DNA from: Stomatobaculum sp.
Lineage (GTDB): Bacteria > Bacillota_A > Clostridia > Lachnospirales > Lachnospiraceae
Direction: 5' to 3'
NCBI GenBank assembly: GCA_017449925.1
Contig: JAFSYO010000029.1
Span: 1-16,377, forward strand
DNA length: 16,377 nt
A program made the translations under genes and the position numbers. Of this stretch, positions 6,308 through 14,402 are shown piece after piece. How positions within the stretch are numbered: the first letter of the stretch is position 1; every line of letters starts with the position of its first letter. The notes beneath the pieces are model-generated. The model searched no databases. It worked only from the letters and a program-made list of their open reading frames with translations, and had not been told where the DNA came from.

Positions 6308-7636
6308 ATGGATTTGTTTGACTTAATGCGTGAGGACACGCTGAAGCGTGAGGCGCCTCTCGCTTCACGTTTACGCCCGGAAACGCTGGATGAGATCGTA
6401 GGGCAGCGCCACATCATCGGAAAGGACAAGCTCCTGTACCGCGCCATCAAGGCGGACAAGATGGGTTCTCTTATTTTTTATGGACCTCCCGGCACTGGAA
6501 AAACGACCCTGGCCATGGTGATCGCCAACACCACCAGTTCCGTCTTCCGTCAGATCAACGCCACTGCTGCCGGAAAAAAGGATATGGAGGAAGTGGTGGC
6601 CCAGGCGAAGCAGGCGATGACCTACGGGAAAAAGACCATCCTTTTCATTGACGAGATCCACCGGTTCAATAAAGGCCAGCAGGACTACCTGCTGCCTTTT
6701 GTGGAGGACGGGACCATCACCCTCATCGGCGCCACCACGGAAAACCCTTACTTTGAAGTAAATTCAGCCCTGCTTTCCCGGTCCCGGATCTTTGAACTGA
6801 AACCACTGGAGGCAGAGGATATCCGGACGCTGGTGTATCGGGCAGTCAGGGACCCGAAGAAGGGAATGGGCAGTTATAACGCAGAGATCACAGAAGACGC
6901 TGCCTCCTATCTCGCGGATGTGGCCAACGGCGATGCCCGGGCCGCCATTAACGCGGTGGAACTGGGCATACTTACCACCCCGCCGGACAAGGACGGAAAG
7001 ATCAGGATCACGCTGCCGGTGGCGGAAGAATGCATCCAGAAGCGGGTGCTCCGGTACGAGCGCAACGGGGACAATCACTACGACACCATTTCAGCGTTTA
7101 TAAAAAGCATGCGCGGCTCGGATCCGGACGCTGCTGTCTATTATCTGGCCCGGATGCTTTACGCAGGGGAAGACGTCCGCTTTATCGCGCGGCGCATCAT
7201 GATCTGCGCTTCCGAAGACGTGGGCAATGCGGACCCGATGGCCATGGTGGTCGCGTCCAGTGCGGCCCAGGAAGTGGAGCGGGTCGGCATGCCGGAAAGC
7301 CAGATCATTCTGAGCCAGGCGGCGACCTATGTAGCCTGCGCGCCGAAGAGCAACGCCGCAGTCGTCGCCATCACGGAAGCGACAGAAGCGGTCAAGGAGA
7401 ACGTCACTGCCCCTGTACCGGCACATCTCCGGGACAGGCACTACAGCGGAGCGGAGAAGCTGGGCCGGGGCATCGGGTACCAGTATGCCCATGATTACCC
7501 GAATCACTACGTGAAACAGCAGTACCTGCCGGACGGACTGACGGACAGAACCTTTTATCATCCCGGAGAGCTGGGATACGAAAAGAAGATCCGGGAACAT
7601 CTGGCATTTTTGAGAAAGCAGGTGGAGGAAGAATGA
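6308..7636 (+). CDS. rarA: Replication-associated recombination protein A (RarA/MgsA), AAA+ ATPase
   Basis: 442-residue cytoplasmic AAA+ ATPase of the RarA/MgsA/WRNIP1 family, related to clamp loaders. It acts at stalled or damaged replication forks. Visible motifs are Walker A GPPGTGKT (59-66), Walker B ILFIDE (111-116) running into IHRFNKGQQD, sensor-1 region GATTENP (141-147), and the SRSR arginine-finger region (157-160). The C-terminal half carries the family's tetramerisation region, with MRGSDPDAA-Y-LARM and the terminal H-Y-P-G-E pattern. Length is normal for the family. GGAG at 6294-6297 precedes the ATG. It overlaps rho by ATGA (7633-7636), so the two are likely translationally coupled. 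Confidence 0.95.
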   Translation: MDLFDLMREDTLKREAPLASRLRPETLDEIVGQRHIIGKDKLLYRAIKADKMGSLIFYGPPGTGKTTLAMVIANTTSSVFRQINATAAGKKDMEEVVAQAKQAMTYGKKTILFIDEIHRFNKGQQDYLLPFVEDGTITLIGATTENPYFEVNSALLSRSRIFELKPLEAEDIRTLVYRAVRDPKKGMGSYNAEITEDAASYLADVANGDARAAINAVELGILTTPPDKDGKIRITLPVAEECIQKRVLRYERNGDNHYDTISAFIKSMRGSDPDAAVYYLARMLYAGEDVRFIARRIMICASEDVGNADPMAMVVASSAAQEVERVGMPESQIILSQAATYVACAPKSNAAVVAITEATEAVKENVTAPVPAHLRDRHYSGAEKLGRGIGYQYAHDYPNHYVKQQYLPDGLTDRTFYHPGELGYEKKIREHLAFLRKQVEEE

Positions 7637-9183
7637 GGGAGAAGCTGAAAACACTGTCTCTGGTCGAACTGAAGGAGCTGGCGAAGGCCCAGGGACTGAA
7701 AGGCATCAGTTCCATGCGGAAGCAGCAGCTGATCGACTGGCTGGCGGACCGATGGGAAGCAGAGGTCGGGAGGCAGCAGGCGCAGAAAACTGAAAGCAAA
7801 GAGCCTAAGACGGAGAGTACAGATGCGAAGCCTGCTCCGGCACCGCAGCCAAAACCGGCCACTGTTGTTCCGGCACTGCAGCCAAAACCTGCGCCGGAAG
7901 ATCCGGCACCGCAGCCGAAACCGGTCCCGGCAGTTCCGACACCGCAGCCGAAACCTGCGCCGGCAGCTCCACAGCCTCAGGCAAGGCCCGCTCAGGCGGA
8001 GACCCACGACCCCTTGGCCCACCTGCCGGAGGAACTGCAGAGCGCGGCGGACCGGGATTCCTTTGCCTCCGGCATTCTGGAAGTCATGCCGGATGGTTTT
8101 GGCTTCCTGCGTTCCGAGAACTATCTTTCCGGGGACAATGATGTCTATGTTTCGCCTTCCCAGATCCGGCGCTTTAACCTCCGGACCGGCGATGTCGTGA
8201 CCGGTGTGCGGCGCATCAAGACAGAAAAAGAAAAATTTGCTGCGCTGCTCTATGTCAATACCGTCAATGGGAAGCGTCCTGCCGAAATACAGAAAAGAGT
8301 CAACTTTGAGGATATGACGCCCATCTTCCCGAACGAGCGCATCCACCTGGCGGGACCGGGGGCTTCCACAGCCATGCGCATCGTGGATCTCATTTCCCCC
8401 ATCGGAAAGGGACAGAGGGGCATGATCGTCTCCCCGCCGAAGGCAGGAAAAACGACGCTTTTAAAGCAGGTGGCCAAGACCATCACCGACACCATGCCGG
8501 ATATGCACCTGATCATCCTCCTGATCGACGAACGTCCGGAGGAGGTCACCGACTTCAAGGAGTACATTGAAGGCCCCCAGGTAGAAGTGATCTATTCCAC
8601 CTTTGACCGGGATCCGGAACAGCATAAAAGAGTATCCGAGATGGTGATCGAGCGGGCCAGAAGACTGGTGGAGCAGCACAGAGATGTGACCATCCTCCTG
8701 GATTCCATCACCCGACTTGCCCGGGCCTACAACCTGACGGTGGTCCCCAGCGGACGCACGCTGTCCGGCGGCCTGGATCCCGCTGCTCTTTACATGCCGA
8801 AACGCTTCTTCGGCGCAGCCCGGAATATGCGGGAGGGCGGAAGCCTTACCATTCTCGCCACCGCCCTGGTGGACACCGGCAGCCGCATGGACGATGTGGT
8901 CTATGAAGAATTCAAAGGCACAGGCAACATGGAACTGGTGCTGGACAGAAAACTCCAGGAACGGAGAGTATTCCCCGCGGTGGATATCCTGAAGAGCGGG
9001 ACCAGGCGGGACGACCTTCTGCTCTCGAAGGAGGAGCGCGACGCGCTGGACATCATCCACCGCGCCACAGCAGGCGGCGCCTCCCGCCAGGACGACGGCG
9101 TGGAACGCGTGCTGGATCTCTTCGCAAAAACCAGGGACAACAAAGAGCTTGTGAACATCATCCGCATGAACCGCAGAGTGTGA
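7633..9183 (+). CDS. rho: Transcription termination factor Rho with disordered repeat insert
   Basis: Hexameric RNA-dependent ATPase/translocase that terminates transcription. In order: the N-terminal Rho-N helical domain (about 1-45); a Glu/Lys/Pro/Ala-rich insert (about 46-130) with four 11-residue tandem repeats; the RNA-binding cold-shock-like domain (about 140-215, with the GFGFLRS RNP-like motif at 155-161 and [13 protein letters not shown]); and the RecA-like motor (about 220-516). The motor shows Walker A PPKAGKTT (268-275), Walker B ILLID (295-299), the Q-loop region [12 protein letters not shown] (356-367) and [11 protein letters not shown] (429-439). All motor motifs look intact. 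The insert makes the protein about 100 residues longer than E. coli Rho. The start uses GGAGGAA at 7624-7630 inside rarA. No intrinsic terminator follows directly; a long palindrome does. Confidence 0.97.
   Translation: MREKLKTLSLVELKELAKAQGLKGISSMRKQQLIDWLADRWEAEVGRQQAQKTESKEPKTESTDAKPAPAPQPKPATVVPALQPKPAPEDPAPQPKPVPAVPTPQPKPAPAAPQPQARPAQAETHDPLAHLPEELQSAADRDSFASGILEVMPDGFGFLRSENYLSGDNDVYVSPSQIRRFNLRTGDVVTGVRRIKTEKEKFAALLYVNTVNGKRPAEIQKRVNFEDMTPIFPNERIHLAGPGASTAMRIVDLISPIGKGQRGMIVSPPKAGKTTLLKQVAKTITDTMPDMHLIILLIDERPEEVTDFKEYIEGPQVEVIYSTFDRDPEQHKRVSEMVIERARRLVEQHRDVTILLDSITRLARAYNLTVVPSGRTLSGGLDPAALYMPKRFFGAARNMREGGSLTILATALVDTGSRMDDVVYEEFKGTGNMELVLDRKLQERRVFPAVDILKSGTRRDDLLLSKEERDALDIIHRATAGGASRQDDGVERVLDLFAKTRDNKELVNIIRMNRRV
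7846..7977 (+). repeat. Four tandem 33-bp units encoding 11-residue repeats inside rho
   Basis: Residues 72-115 of Rho form four in-frame 11-residue units, each beginning [37 protein letters not shown] and [11 protein letters not shown]. The repeats are diverged but exactly in register and contain no stop codon, so the length may vary between strains by slippage or recombination. Confidence 0.9.
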
Positions 9184-9202
9184 GAGAACTGTACTTCTGC
9201 AG

Positions 9203-9309
9203 GACAGGGCATAGATATGTTAAGCACACATAAGCGGAAAGTTCTTGACGAGTGGCATCCCAGGAGTTTAGACTTTCCGGCAGTGTGCGGTACATATCTA
9301 TGCCTTGTC
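9203..9309. repeat. 107-base near-continuous stem-loop palindrome between rho and rpmE
   Basis: Three stacked helices are readable by eye. P1 is 18 bp: GACAGGGCATAGATATGT (9203-9220) with 9292-9309, containing one G-T pair. P2 is 6 bp: GCACAC (9224-9229) with GTGTGC (9283-9288). P3 is 8 bp: CGGAAAGT (9235-9242) with ACTTTCCG (9272-9279). Small internal loops separate them, and a 29-base apical region (9243-9271) caps the structure. An outer pairing, GTACTT (9191-9196) with AAGTAC (9324-9329), is possible. No T-run follows on either strand, so it is not an ordinary terminator. It could be a structured RNA, an RNase III-type processing site in the rho 3' region, or a MITE-like element. Confidence 0.75.
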
Positions 9310-9329
9310 AAAGTCCGAAGAAAAAGTAC

Positions 9330-9358
9330 TTGCATTGCATAGACCATCGTGCTATACT
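9330..9358 (+). promoter_or_regulatory. Promoter of rpmE
   Basis: TTGCAT (9330-9335), 17-base spacer, TATACT (9353-9358) with an extended -10 TGC (9350-9352). The predicted start near 9365 leaves a leader of about 82 bases that folds into two hairpins. Confidence 0.7.
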
Positions 9359-9364
9359 GTCAAA

Positions 9365-9415
9365 GCTGTCGGGAGACAGTGGGTTTTTGGTGTGAAAAAG
9401 CGGGCGGACCGCTTT
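9365..9415 (+). promoter_or_regulatory. Two-hairpin leader of rpmE, candidate L31 autoregulatory leader
   Basis: Hairpin 1 is CTGTC (9366-9370), GGGA loop (GNRA type), GACAG (9375-9379). Hairpin 2 is AAAGCGG (9397-9403), 5-base loop, CCGCTTT (9409-9415). The ribosome binding site GAGG (9434-9437) comes next. Ribosomal protein genes often carry leaders bound by their own product, and L31 leader motifs have been described in several bacterial groups. I cannot match this one to a published consensus by eye. Confidence 0.45.
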
Positions 9416-9446
9416 CCTATAACACGATGAAAAGAGGTAAATTGAA

Positions 9447-9647
9447 ATGAGAGAAGGCATCCATCCGAAATATTATCAGGCGACAGTTACCTGCAACTGC
9501 GGCAACACATTTGTGACTGGCTCCACCAAGAAGGAGATCCACGTCGAGGTGTGTTCCAAGTGCCATTCCTTCTATACCGGACAGCAGAAGGTGGCCAGCG
9601 CCCGCGGCCGTATCGAGAAGTTCAACAGAAAGTACGGCGTTCAGTAA
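9447..9647 (+). CDS. rpmE: 50S ribosomal protein L31, zinc-binding (C+) type
   Basis: 66-residue large-subunit protein at the central protuberance that helps bridge the two subunits. It begins [10 protein letters not shown], as L31 proteins do. It keeps the zinc-ribbon cysteines Cys16, Cys18, Cys36 and Cys39 (TCNCGN and VCSKCH), so it is the zinc-binding paralog, not the zinc-independent YtiA-like form. The segment SFYTGQQK and the basic C-terminus are typical. The ATG lies 9 bases after GAGG. The gene is flanked by its own promoter and a terminator, so it is a single-gene unit. Confidence 0.97.
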   Translation: MREGIHPKYYQATVTCNCGNTFVTGSTKKEIHVEVCSKCHSFYTGQQKVASARGRIEKFNRKYGVQ

Positions 9648-9666
9648 TCAGGAAGTATTCTTTAAC

Positions 9667-9703
9667 GGGGTTGAGTATGCGCGGCTTACTCAACCTCTTT
9701 TTG
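9667..9703 (+). terminator. Rho-independent terminator after rpmE
   Basis: A perfect 9-bp stem, GGTTGAGTA (9669-9677) with TACTCAACC (9687-9695), is extended by a G-T and a G-C pair and followed by TTTTT (9698-9702). Confidence 0.92.
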
Positions 9704-9762
9704 TATTTTGTTCAGCACCCCGGAATTATGAGTGAAATCAGGATAGGGAGCTGAACATATAT

Positions 9763-9786
9763 TATAATGCGGGCCCTTTTGGCCCG
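9763..9786 (+). promoter_or_regulatory. -10 box and GC-rich hairpin upstream of the DUF1385-prmC-prfA operon
   Basis: A consensus TATAAT (9763-9768) has no good -35 hexamer at the usual distance. CGGGCC (9770-9775), CTTTT loop, GGCCCG (9781-9786) forms a 6-bp GC hairpin. It would lie at the very 5' end of the transcript and directly abuts the ribosome binding site GGGGAAAGG (9786-9794). Confidence 0.45.
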
Positions 9787-9801
9787 GGGAAAGGTTCAGT
9801 C

Positions 9802-10776
9802 GTGGAAAACAATACTTGCCAGAAATACTCCGGGATCGGCGGACAGGCCGTCCTGGAGGGAATCATGATGAAGAACCGGCAGAATTATGCCTGTGCGGCG
9901 CGGCGGCAGGACGGAAGCATCGCCCTCGACGTGCAGAAGTACGTAAGCCTGCCGGAGAAGTACCCGGTGCTCGCCCTGCCCCTGCTTCGCGGCGTGTTCT
10001 CTTTTGTGGATTCCATGGTGCTGGGGATGCGTTCCCTGAACTGGTCCGCGGAGATCTACGCGGAGGATGCCGGCGAAGAGGAGGAGCCCTCCGCCTTTGA
10101 AAAATGGCTGGACGAAAAACTGGGTGAGAAGGCGGAGAAGGTGGTCATGGGCGTCGTGATGGTGTTCTCCTTTGTTCTTGCCATCTGTATTTTCATGCTG
10201 CTGCCCATGTTCCTCAGCACTCTGATAAAGAAAGTGGTCGCGAATGAATATCTGGTGGCCTTTCTGGAAGGCGTGCTCAGGATCCTGATCTTCATCACAT
10301 ACATTAAGCTGATCTCCCGCATGGAGGATATCCGGCGCACCTTTATGTACCACGGGGCGGAGCACAAGTGCATCAACTGTGTGGAGCACGGCCTGCCGCT
10401 GACCGTGGAGAACGTGATGAAGAGTTCCAAGGAGCATAAACGCTGCGGAACCAGCTTCATTCTGATCGTTATGGTGATCTCCATCCTGTTCTTTATGGTG
10501 ATACGGACTGACACCATCCTGATGCGCGCGGTCTCCCGGATCGTCCTGATCCCGGTGATCGCCGGCGTCTCTTATGAATTCCTGCGCTGGACCGGGACCC
10601 ATGACTCAATGCTCGTCAAGGTGCTGAGCCGTCCCGGCATGTGGATGCAGGGCCTGACTACGAAGGAGCCCACCCCGGACATGGCGGAGGTGGCTATCAA
10701 GGCAGTGGAAGCAGTGTTCGACTGGAAAGGGTATCTGAAGGAGAACTTCGGGTGGGAAGAGCCGCCGGCCGCGTAA
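9802..10776 (+). CDS. DUF1385 family membrane protein (YqhQ-like)
   Basis: 324-residue protein of an uncharacterised but conserved family that I recognise from the opening GGQAVLEGIMM (13-23), the central YHGAEHK (183-189) and RCGTSF (214-219). Four hydrophobic stretches look membrane-spanning (about 114-142, 152-172, 218-236 and 240-262), with a possible weak one at 55-75. The conserved His/Glu/Cys-rich loop lies between the second and third, so it could bind metal. That is inference only. The GTG start at 9802 follows GGGGAAAGG by 7 bases. The next gene, prmC, starts 65 bases on, and the order rpmE-DUF1385-prmC-prfA recurs in Firmicutes. Function is unknown. Confidence 0.88.
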   Translation: MENNTCQKYSGIGGQAVLEGIMMKNRQNYACAARRQDGSIALDVQKYVSLPEKYPVLALPLLRGVFSFVDSMVLGMRSLNWSAEIYAEDAGEEEEPSAFEKWLDEKLGEKAEKVVMGVVMVFSFVLAICIFMLLPMFLSTLIKKVVANEYLVAFLEGVLRILIFITYIKLISRMEDIRRTFMYHGAEHKCINCVEHGLPLTVENVMKSSKEHKRCGTSFILIVMVISILFFMVIRTDTILMRAVSRIVLIPVIAGVSYEFLRWTGTHDSMLVKVLSRPGMWMQGLTTKEPTPDMAEVAIKAVEAVFDWKGYLKENFGWEEPPAA

Positions 10777-10841
10777 GCCGGAAGGAAGACAGAAAACCGC
10801 ATATCGCAGTATGCCGCATATCGTGAAAGGAGGCGCACATT

Positions 10842-11780
10842 ATGACATTTCGGGAATTGCTGATGGAAGGCCGGAGACGTCTGGAAGCTGCAGGGGTTGA
10901 AGAAGCGGAGAATGACGCGAGACTTCTTCTTCTGGATACTTACCGGATTGACTGGTGCAGCCTGGTCTCGGTCTATGAGATGAGGGTGCCGGTGAATCCG
11001 CCCACGCCGCCGGTATCGGCGTGCAAGGTGATCCCGCGGCGCATCGATCACGAGACAGAGGCAGGAGGAGCGTACCTTTCGGTAATTGACCGGCGGGCCG
11101 CCCGGGTGCCGCTCCAGTATCTTACCCACGAGCAGAATTTCTGCGGCTCGGATCTCTATGTGGACGAGCGGGTGCTGATTCCGCGCCAGGACACGGAAGT
11201 CCTGGTGGCAGCGGCGCTGGACGTGGCAGCTATGCTCGACGGCTTCCCGGCGCTCCTGGACCTCTGCACCGGCAGCGGCTGCATTCCCATCGCCCTGTCC
11301 CGGCTGGGAGATTTCGGCAGCATTACGGCATCGGACCTTTCGGCGGAAGCGCTGGAGGTGGCAAAGATCAACGCGGAACAGAACGGCGCACAGATCCGCT
11401 TCGTACAGTCGGATCTCTTTGATGCCTTCAAGAAGAAATCAGCCTCCGGAGAGTCAATTCCGGAACCGGCGGAACGTTTTGACCTCATCACCTGCAATCC
11501 GCCCTATATCCGGCGCGGTGACCTGGCCGGACTCCAGCCTGAGGTGCGGGATTACGAACCCGCCATGGCGCTGGACGGCGGAGAGGACGGGCTGGATTTC
11601 TACCGGCGGCTCGCGGCCGAGGCGGGACAGTTCCTGAACCCGGGCGGCGGCATCTGCTTTGAGATCGGCTTTGACCAGGCGGCGGATGTTGCCGCGCTGC
11701 TGGAGAAGGCAGGATTCCAGGATATCCAGGTGCGGAAGGATCTGGCGGGACTGGACCGGGTGGTGACAGCTTATGTTTGA
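10842..11780 (+). CDS. prmC: Peptide chain release factor N5-glutamine methyltransferase
   Basis: SAM-dependent methyltransferase that methylates the glutamine of the GGQ motif in release factors RF1 and RF2. It has an N-terminal helical recognition domain (1-about 100), SAM motif [16 protein letters not shown] (138-152), the catalytic NPPY (219-222) that contacts the target glutamine, and [13 protein letters not shown] (243-255). It is 312 residues, somewhat longer than usual: residues about 47-80 contain a Pro-rich stretch ([12 protein letters not shown]) before the [10 protein letters not shown] block, about 20 residues more than I expect in that linker. AAAGGAGG at 10826-10833 gives an ideal start. 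A 10-base direct repeat, CCGCATATCG (10797-10806 and 10814-10823), lies just upstream. It overlaps prfA, its substrate gene, by 8 bases. Confidence 0.95.
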   Translation: MTFRELLMEGRRRLEAAGVEEAENDARLLLLDTYRIDWCSLVSVYEMRVPVNPPTPPVSACKVIPRRIDHETEAGGAYLSVIDRRAARVPLQYLTHEQNFCGSDLYVDERVLIPRQDTEVLVAAALDVAAMLDGFPALLDLCTGSGCIPIALSRLGDFGSITASDLSAEALEVAKINAEQNGAQIRFVQSDLFDAFKKKSASGESIPEPAERFDLITCNPPYIRRGDLAGLQPEVRDYEPAMALDGGEDGLDFYRRLAAEAGQFLNPGGGICFEIGFDQAADVAALLEKAGFQDIQVRKDLAGLDRVVTAYV

Positions 11781-12855
11781 GCATCTCGACACTGTCGTAA
11801 AGCACTATGAGGAGATCATGGCAGGTCTTTCGGACCCCTTTGTGACGGGGGACCCGGAGAGGTTCCGGGCCATGATGAAGGAACAGGCCTCTCTTCAGCC
11901 CGTGGTGGAGACCTACCGGGCCTGGTGCCAGGCGGTGCGGGACCAGGCGGACGCGAAGCATCTTCTGGAGACGGAGAACGACGAGGACATGCGGGCCATG
12001 GCCAAGGAAGAACTCTCCGAGGGCAGGATCCGGGAAGAGGACCTTTCCGGGAAGCTGAAGCTGCTCCTGCTGCCGAAGGATCCCAACGACGAGAAGAACA
12101 TCGTCCTGGAGATCCGGGCCGGCGTCGGAGGAGATGAAGCCGCGCTGTTCGCGGCGGAGCTGTTCCGCATGTACCAGCATTACGCGGACATGCACCGCTG
12201 GAAGGTGGAGATCGACAGCCTGAATGAAAACGGGATCGGAGGCTTCAAGGAAGTGGTGGCCACCATCTCCGGACAGGGAGCCTATTCCCGGCTGAAGTAC
12301 GAATCCGGCGTCCACAGGGTGCAAAGGGTGCCGGAGACCGAGTCCGGCGGACGCATCCACACCTCCACCGCCAGTGTGGCGGTGATGCCGGAAGCGGAAG
12401 AGTTCGAGGTGCAGATCGACATGAACGACGTCCGGATCGACGTGATGCGCGCCTCCGGGAACGGCGGACAGTGCGTCAACACCACGGACTCTGCGGTGCG
12501 CCTCACCCATATGCCTACAGGTATCGTGATCTACTCCCAGACGGAAAAATCCCAGCTCCAGAACAAGGACAAAGCATTCCGGCTGCTCCGCAGCAAACTC
12601 TACGGCATGGAACTGCAGCGCCGTCAGGCGGTAGAGGCGGCGGAACGCCGCAGCCAGATCGGGACCGGAGACCGTTCGGAGAAGATCCGCACCTATAACT
12701 TCCCCCAGGGAAGAGTGACAGAACATCGCATCAAGCTGACACTATACAAGATCGACCAGGTGATGAACGGGGACATCGAGGAGATCATCGACGCCCTCAC
12801 CGCAGCAGACCAGGCAGAAAAACTGTCCCGTATGGAAGAAGGAGGAGAATCATGA
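11773..12855 (+). CDS. prfA: Peptide chain release factor 1
   Basis: RF1 recognises UAA and UAG stop codons and triggers peptide release. The 360 residues are full length. The codon-recognition tripeptide is PET (187-189) in [14 protein letters not shown], the RF1-type PxT and not the RF2-type SPF. The catalytic GGQ is at 231-233 in [18 protein letters not shown], and the Gln is the target of PrmC encoded just upstream. The start overlaps the prmC stop by 8 bases with no strong binding site of its own, so translation is probably coupled. The stop overlaps the next ATG as ATGA (12852-12855). Confidence 0.97.
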   Translation: MFEHLDTVVKHYEEIMAGLSDPFVTGDPERFRAMMKEQASLQPVVETYRAWCQAVRDQADAKHLLETENDEDMRAMAKEELSEGRIREEDLSGKLKLLLLPKDPNDEKNIVLEIRAGVGGDEAALFAAELFRMYQHYADMHRWKVEIDSLNENGIGGFKEVVATISGQGAYSRLKYESGVHRVQRVPETESGGRIHTSTASVAVMPEAEEFEVQIDMNDVRIDVMRASGNGGQCVNTTDSAVRLTHMPTGIVIYSQTEKSQLQNKDKAFRLLRSKLYGMELQRRQAVEAAERRSQIGTGDRSEKIRTYNFPQGRVTEHRIKLTLYKIDQVMNGDIEEIIDALTAADQAEKLSRMEEGGES

Positions 12856-13601
12856 AAAGTACACAGATATTTCTTACACCTAACGAAGGAAAGAAGCTGA
12901 TCGCCGACGCGCTGGCTTCCTTGGAATTTGTCCAGGAGGCTATGCAGGAACACACGGTGGTAGTGGTCATGGGAACCACCAATGCATATCTGGCGAACGC
13001 ACTTCTTGACAGACTTGGCGAAAAGGAACTGGACATGAGAGGCTTCCACCGCGGCATCACGAAGCCCGACTCTGTGACGCTGAAGGTTCCTGCGGATAAA
13101 TATGACCTTGTGATCGAAAAAGGGAAAGTGATCCCGGAGAAGACCATATTTGATGTGGTCGGGAGCCTGACAAAGGACGATATCATCTTCAAGGGCGCCA
13201 ATGCTGTACATATCGCGTCGGAGACAGCGGGTGTCCTCATCGGCCATCCGGCCGGAGGAACTGTGTTAGCCTGCGAGCAGGCGGCTGTCGGAAAGCGCAC
13301 CACCCTCATTATGCCTGTGGGCGTTGAAAAGCGGGTGGAATTTCCTATCAGCGATCTGGCATCCATGGTAAACGACAGCTTCAGCGCCGGCCTGCGGCTC
13401 TATCCGGCATCCGGTACGCCCTTCACGGAACTGGACGCCTTGTCGGATCTCTTTGACCTGGATGCGGAACTGATCGCGGCAGGCGGGATCTGCGGCGCAG
13501 AGGGCGGCTGCTGGTTCCAGTGCGAGGGCGAAGACGAAGACATCGACCGCCTGGAGAAATACACAGAGGAACTGAAGGCTCTGCCGGCCTTTGAGGTCTG
13601 A
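12852..13601 (+). CDS. Uncharacterised conserved protein coupled to prfA
   Basis: 249-residue soluble protein with no signal peptide or membrane segment. I do not recognise the family. Visible features are a central Gly-rich alpha/beta pattern with [17 protein letters not shown] (36-52), KGANAVHI (114-121), [14 protein letters not shown] (127-140), and a Cys/Gly-rich segment [12 protein letters not shown] (211-222) near an acidic C-terminal helix. The first half loosely suggests a phosphosugar-isomerase or nucleotide-binding-like fold, but I cannot assign it. The cysteines (Cys141, Cys214, Cys220, Cys224) could bind metal. The start has GGAGGAG (12840-12846) inside the prfA end and an ATGA overlap, so it is the last gene of the DUF1385-prmC-prfA unit. 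Confidence 0.85.
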   Translation: MKSTQIFLTPNEGKKLIADALASLEFVQEAMQEHTVVVVMGTTNAYLANALLDRLGEKELDMRGFHRGITKPDSVTLKVPADKYDLVIEKGKVIPEKTIFDVVGSLTKDDIIFKGANAVHIASETAGVLIGHPAGGTVLACEQAAVGKRTTLIMPVGVEKRVEFPISDLASMVNDSFSAGLRLYPASGTPFTELDALSDLFDLDAELIAAGGICGAEGGCWFQCEGEDEDIDRLEKYTEELKALPAFEV

Positions 13602-13609
13602 TCGGCAGC

Positions 13610-13661
13610 AAAAAACCAGCCATGGCTTTGGGTGAAACCCGGCCATGGCTGGTCTTTTTTT
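13610..13661. terminator. Strong bidirectional terminator
   Basis: A perfect 12-bp stem, ACCAGCCATGGC (13615-13626) with GCCATGGCTGGT (13642-13653), has an inner GGGT/ACCC helix (13630-13633 with 13637-13640). A run of seven T (13655-13661) follows on the plus strand, and six A (13610-13615) precede it, which are T on the minus strand. It can therefore end both the prfA operon and the converging rubrerythrin transcript. Confidence 0.93.
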
Positions 13662-13669
13662 ATATCAGT

Positions 13670-13716
13670 GCGGTCCGCTGTTCGAACATCTGAGCAGTCC
13701 GCTGTTTGAAAATCAG
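13670..13716. repeat. Two-copy 24-base direct repeat at the rubrerythrin 3' end
   Basis: Adjacent copies 13670-13693 and 13694-13716 share the core GTCCGCTGTT followed by GAA and differ at a few positions. The second copy covers the rubrerythrin stop codon. It is probably a small local duplication. Confidence 0.6.
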
Positions 13717-14249
13717 TAGTTGTCCGCGAATCTTTCGAAGTACGCCTTCGGATGAGCGCAGCAGGGACAGAGATCCGGAGCTTCCGCGCCTTCGTAGACA
13801 TATCCGCAGTTGCGGCACTTCCAGAGGATCGGAGCCTTCTCCTTGAAGGTGGCATCCTGCTGCCAGTGCTCCAGAAGCTGGCGGTAGCGCTTTTCATGAC
13901 GAGCCTCGACCTCAGCGACCAGCTCAAACTTCTTCGCCAGGTCCTCGAAGCCCTCTTCTCTGGCTTCTCTTGCCATGCGGGCGTACATGTCGGTCCACTC
14001 GAAGTTCTCGCCTGCAGCAGCGTCCTTCAGGTTGTCATCCACGTTGCCGATGCCGTGGAATTCCTTGAACCACATCTTTGCATGCTCTTTTTCCTGGTCA
14101 GCGGTCTCCAGATAGATGGCTGCCAGCTGCTCGAATCCTGCCTTCTTTGCCTGGGAAGCATAATAGGTGTATTTGTTCCTTGCCTGGGACTCGCCTGCGA
14201 ACGCGTCCATCAGGTTCTTCTCGGTCTTGGTTCCTGCGTACTTGGACAT
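13713..14249 (-). CDS. rbr: Rubrerythrin (classical, C-terminal rubredoxin domain)
   Basis: 178-residue cytoplasmic non-haem di-iron peroxidase that reduces hydrogen peroxide in anaerobes. The ferritin-like four-helix bundle has di-iron ligands around Glu20, Glu53/His56 (EKEH) and Glu115/His118 (EARH). The C-terminal rubredoxin domain has Cys145, Cys148, Cys161 and Cys164 (CRNCG and CPCC), which hold one FeS4 centre. The frame is open 15 codons further upstream, but the Met at 14249 starts [13 protein letters not shown], the family N-terminus, and has AGGAGGTT (14255-14262) at the right distance, so I use it. It shares the bidirectional terminator at 13610-13661 with the opposing operon. I saw no PerR-like operator in the promoter. 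Confidence 0.95.
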   Translation of the reverse strand: MSKYAGTKTEKNLMDAFAGESQARNKYTYYASQAKKAGFEQLAAIYLETADQEKEHAKMWFKEFHGIGNVDDNLKDAAAGENFEWTDMYARMAREAREEGFEDLAKKFELVAEVEARHEKRYRQLLEHWQQDATFKEKAPILWKCRNCGYVYEGAEAPDLCPCCAHPKAYFERFADNY

Positions 14250-14298
14250 ATGATAACCTCCTGTTTCTTGTAATAAAGATTGAATCTGAAGCATCTTA

Positions 14299-14328
14299 AT
14301 TATAATCTCGCGACAAGAGGTTAATCAA
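14299..14328 (-). promoter_or_regulatory. Promoter of rubrerythrin
   Basis: On the minus strand TTGATT (14323-14328) and TATAAT (14299-14304) are 18 bases apart, with a start expected near 14292 and a leader of about 43 bases. Phased A-tracts lie directly upstream of the -35 box. Confidence 0.55.
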
Positions 14329-14402
14329 TACTAACGGATATAATTTTAGGAATTATTCTTATTTTTGCTTTATCGCTTTTTGTTTGAATGTTTTCGGGCC
14401 TT

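Noticed and set aside
7846..7977. CRISPR-like or frameshift explanation for the repeats in rho
   Set aside because: The 33-base units are contiguous, in frame and encode regular 11-residue repeats inside an otherwise intact protein.
9203..9309. 6S RNA, riboswitch or simple terminator as identity of the palindrome
   Set aside because: It lacks the length and central bubble of 6S RNA, shows no riboswitch consensus I can recognise, and has no T-run, so it is left unassigned.
14295..14360. PerR-type operator (TTATAAT-N-ATTATAA) at the rubrerythrin promoter
   Set aside because: Only single half-sites such as TTATAAT (14300-14306) are present. No second half lies at the right spacing.
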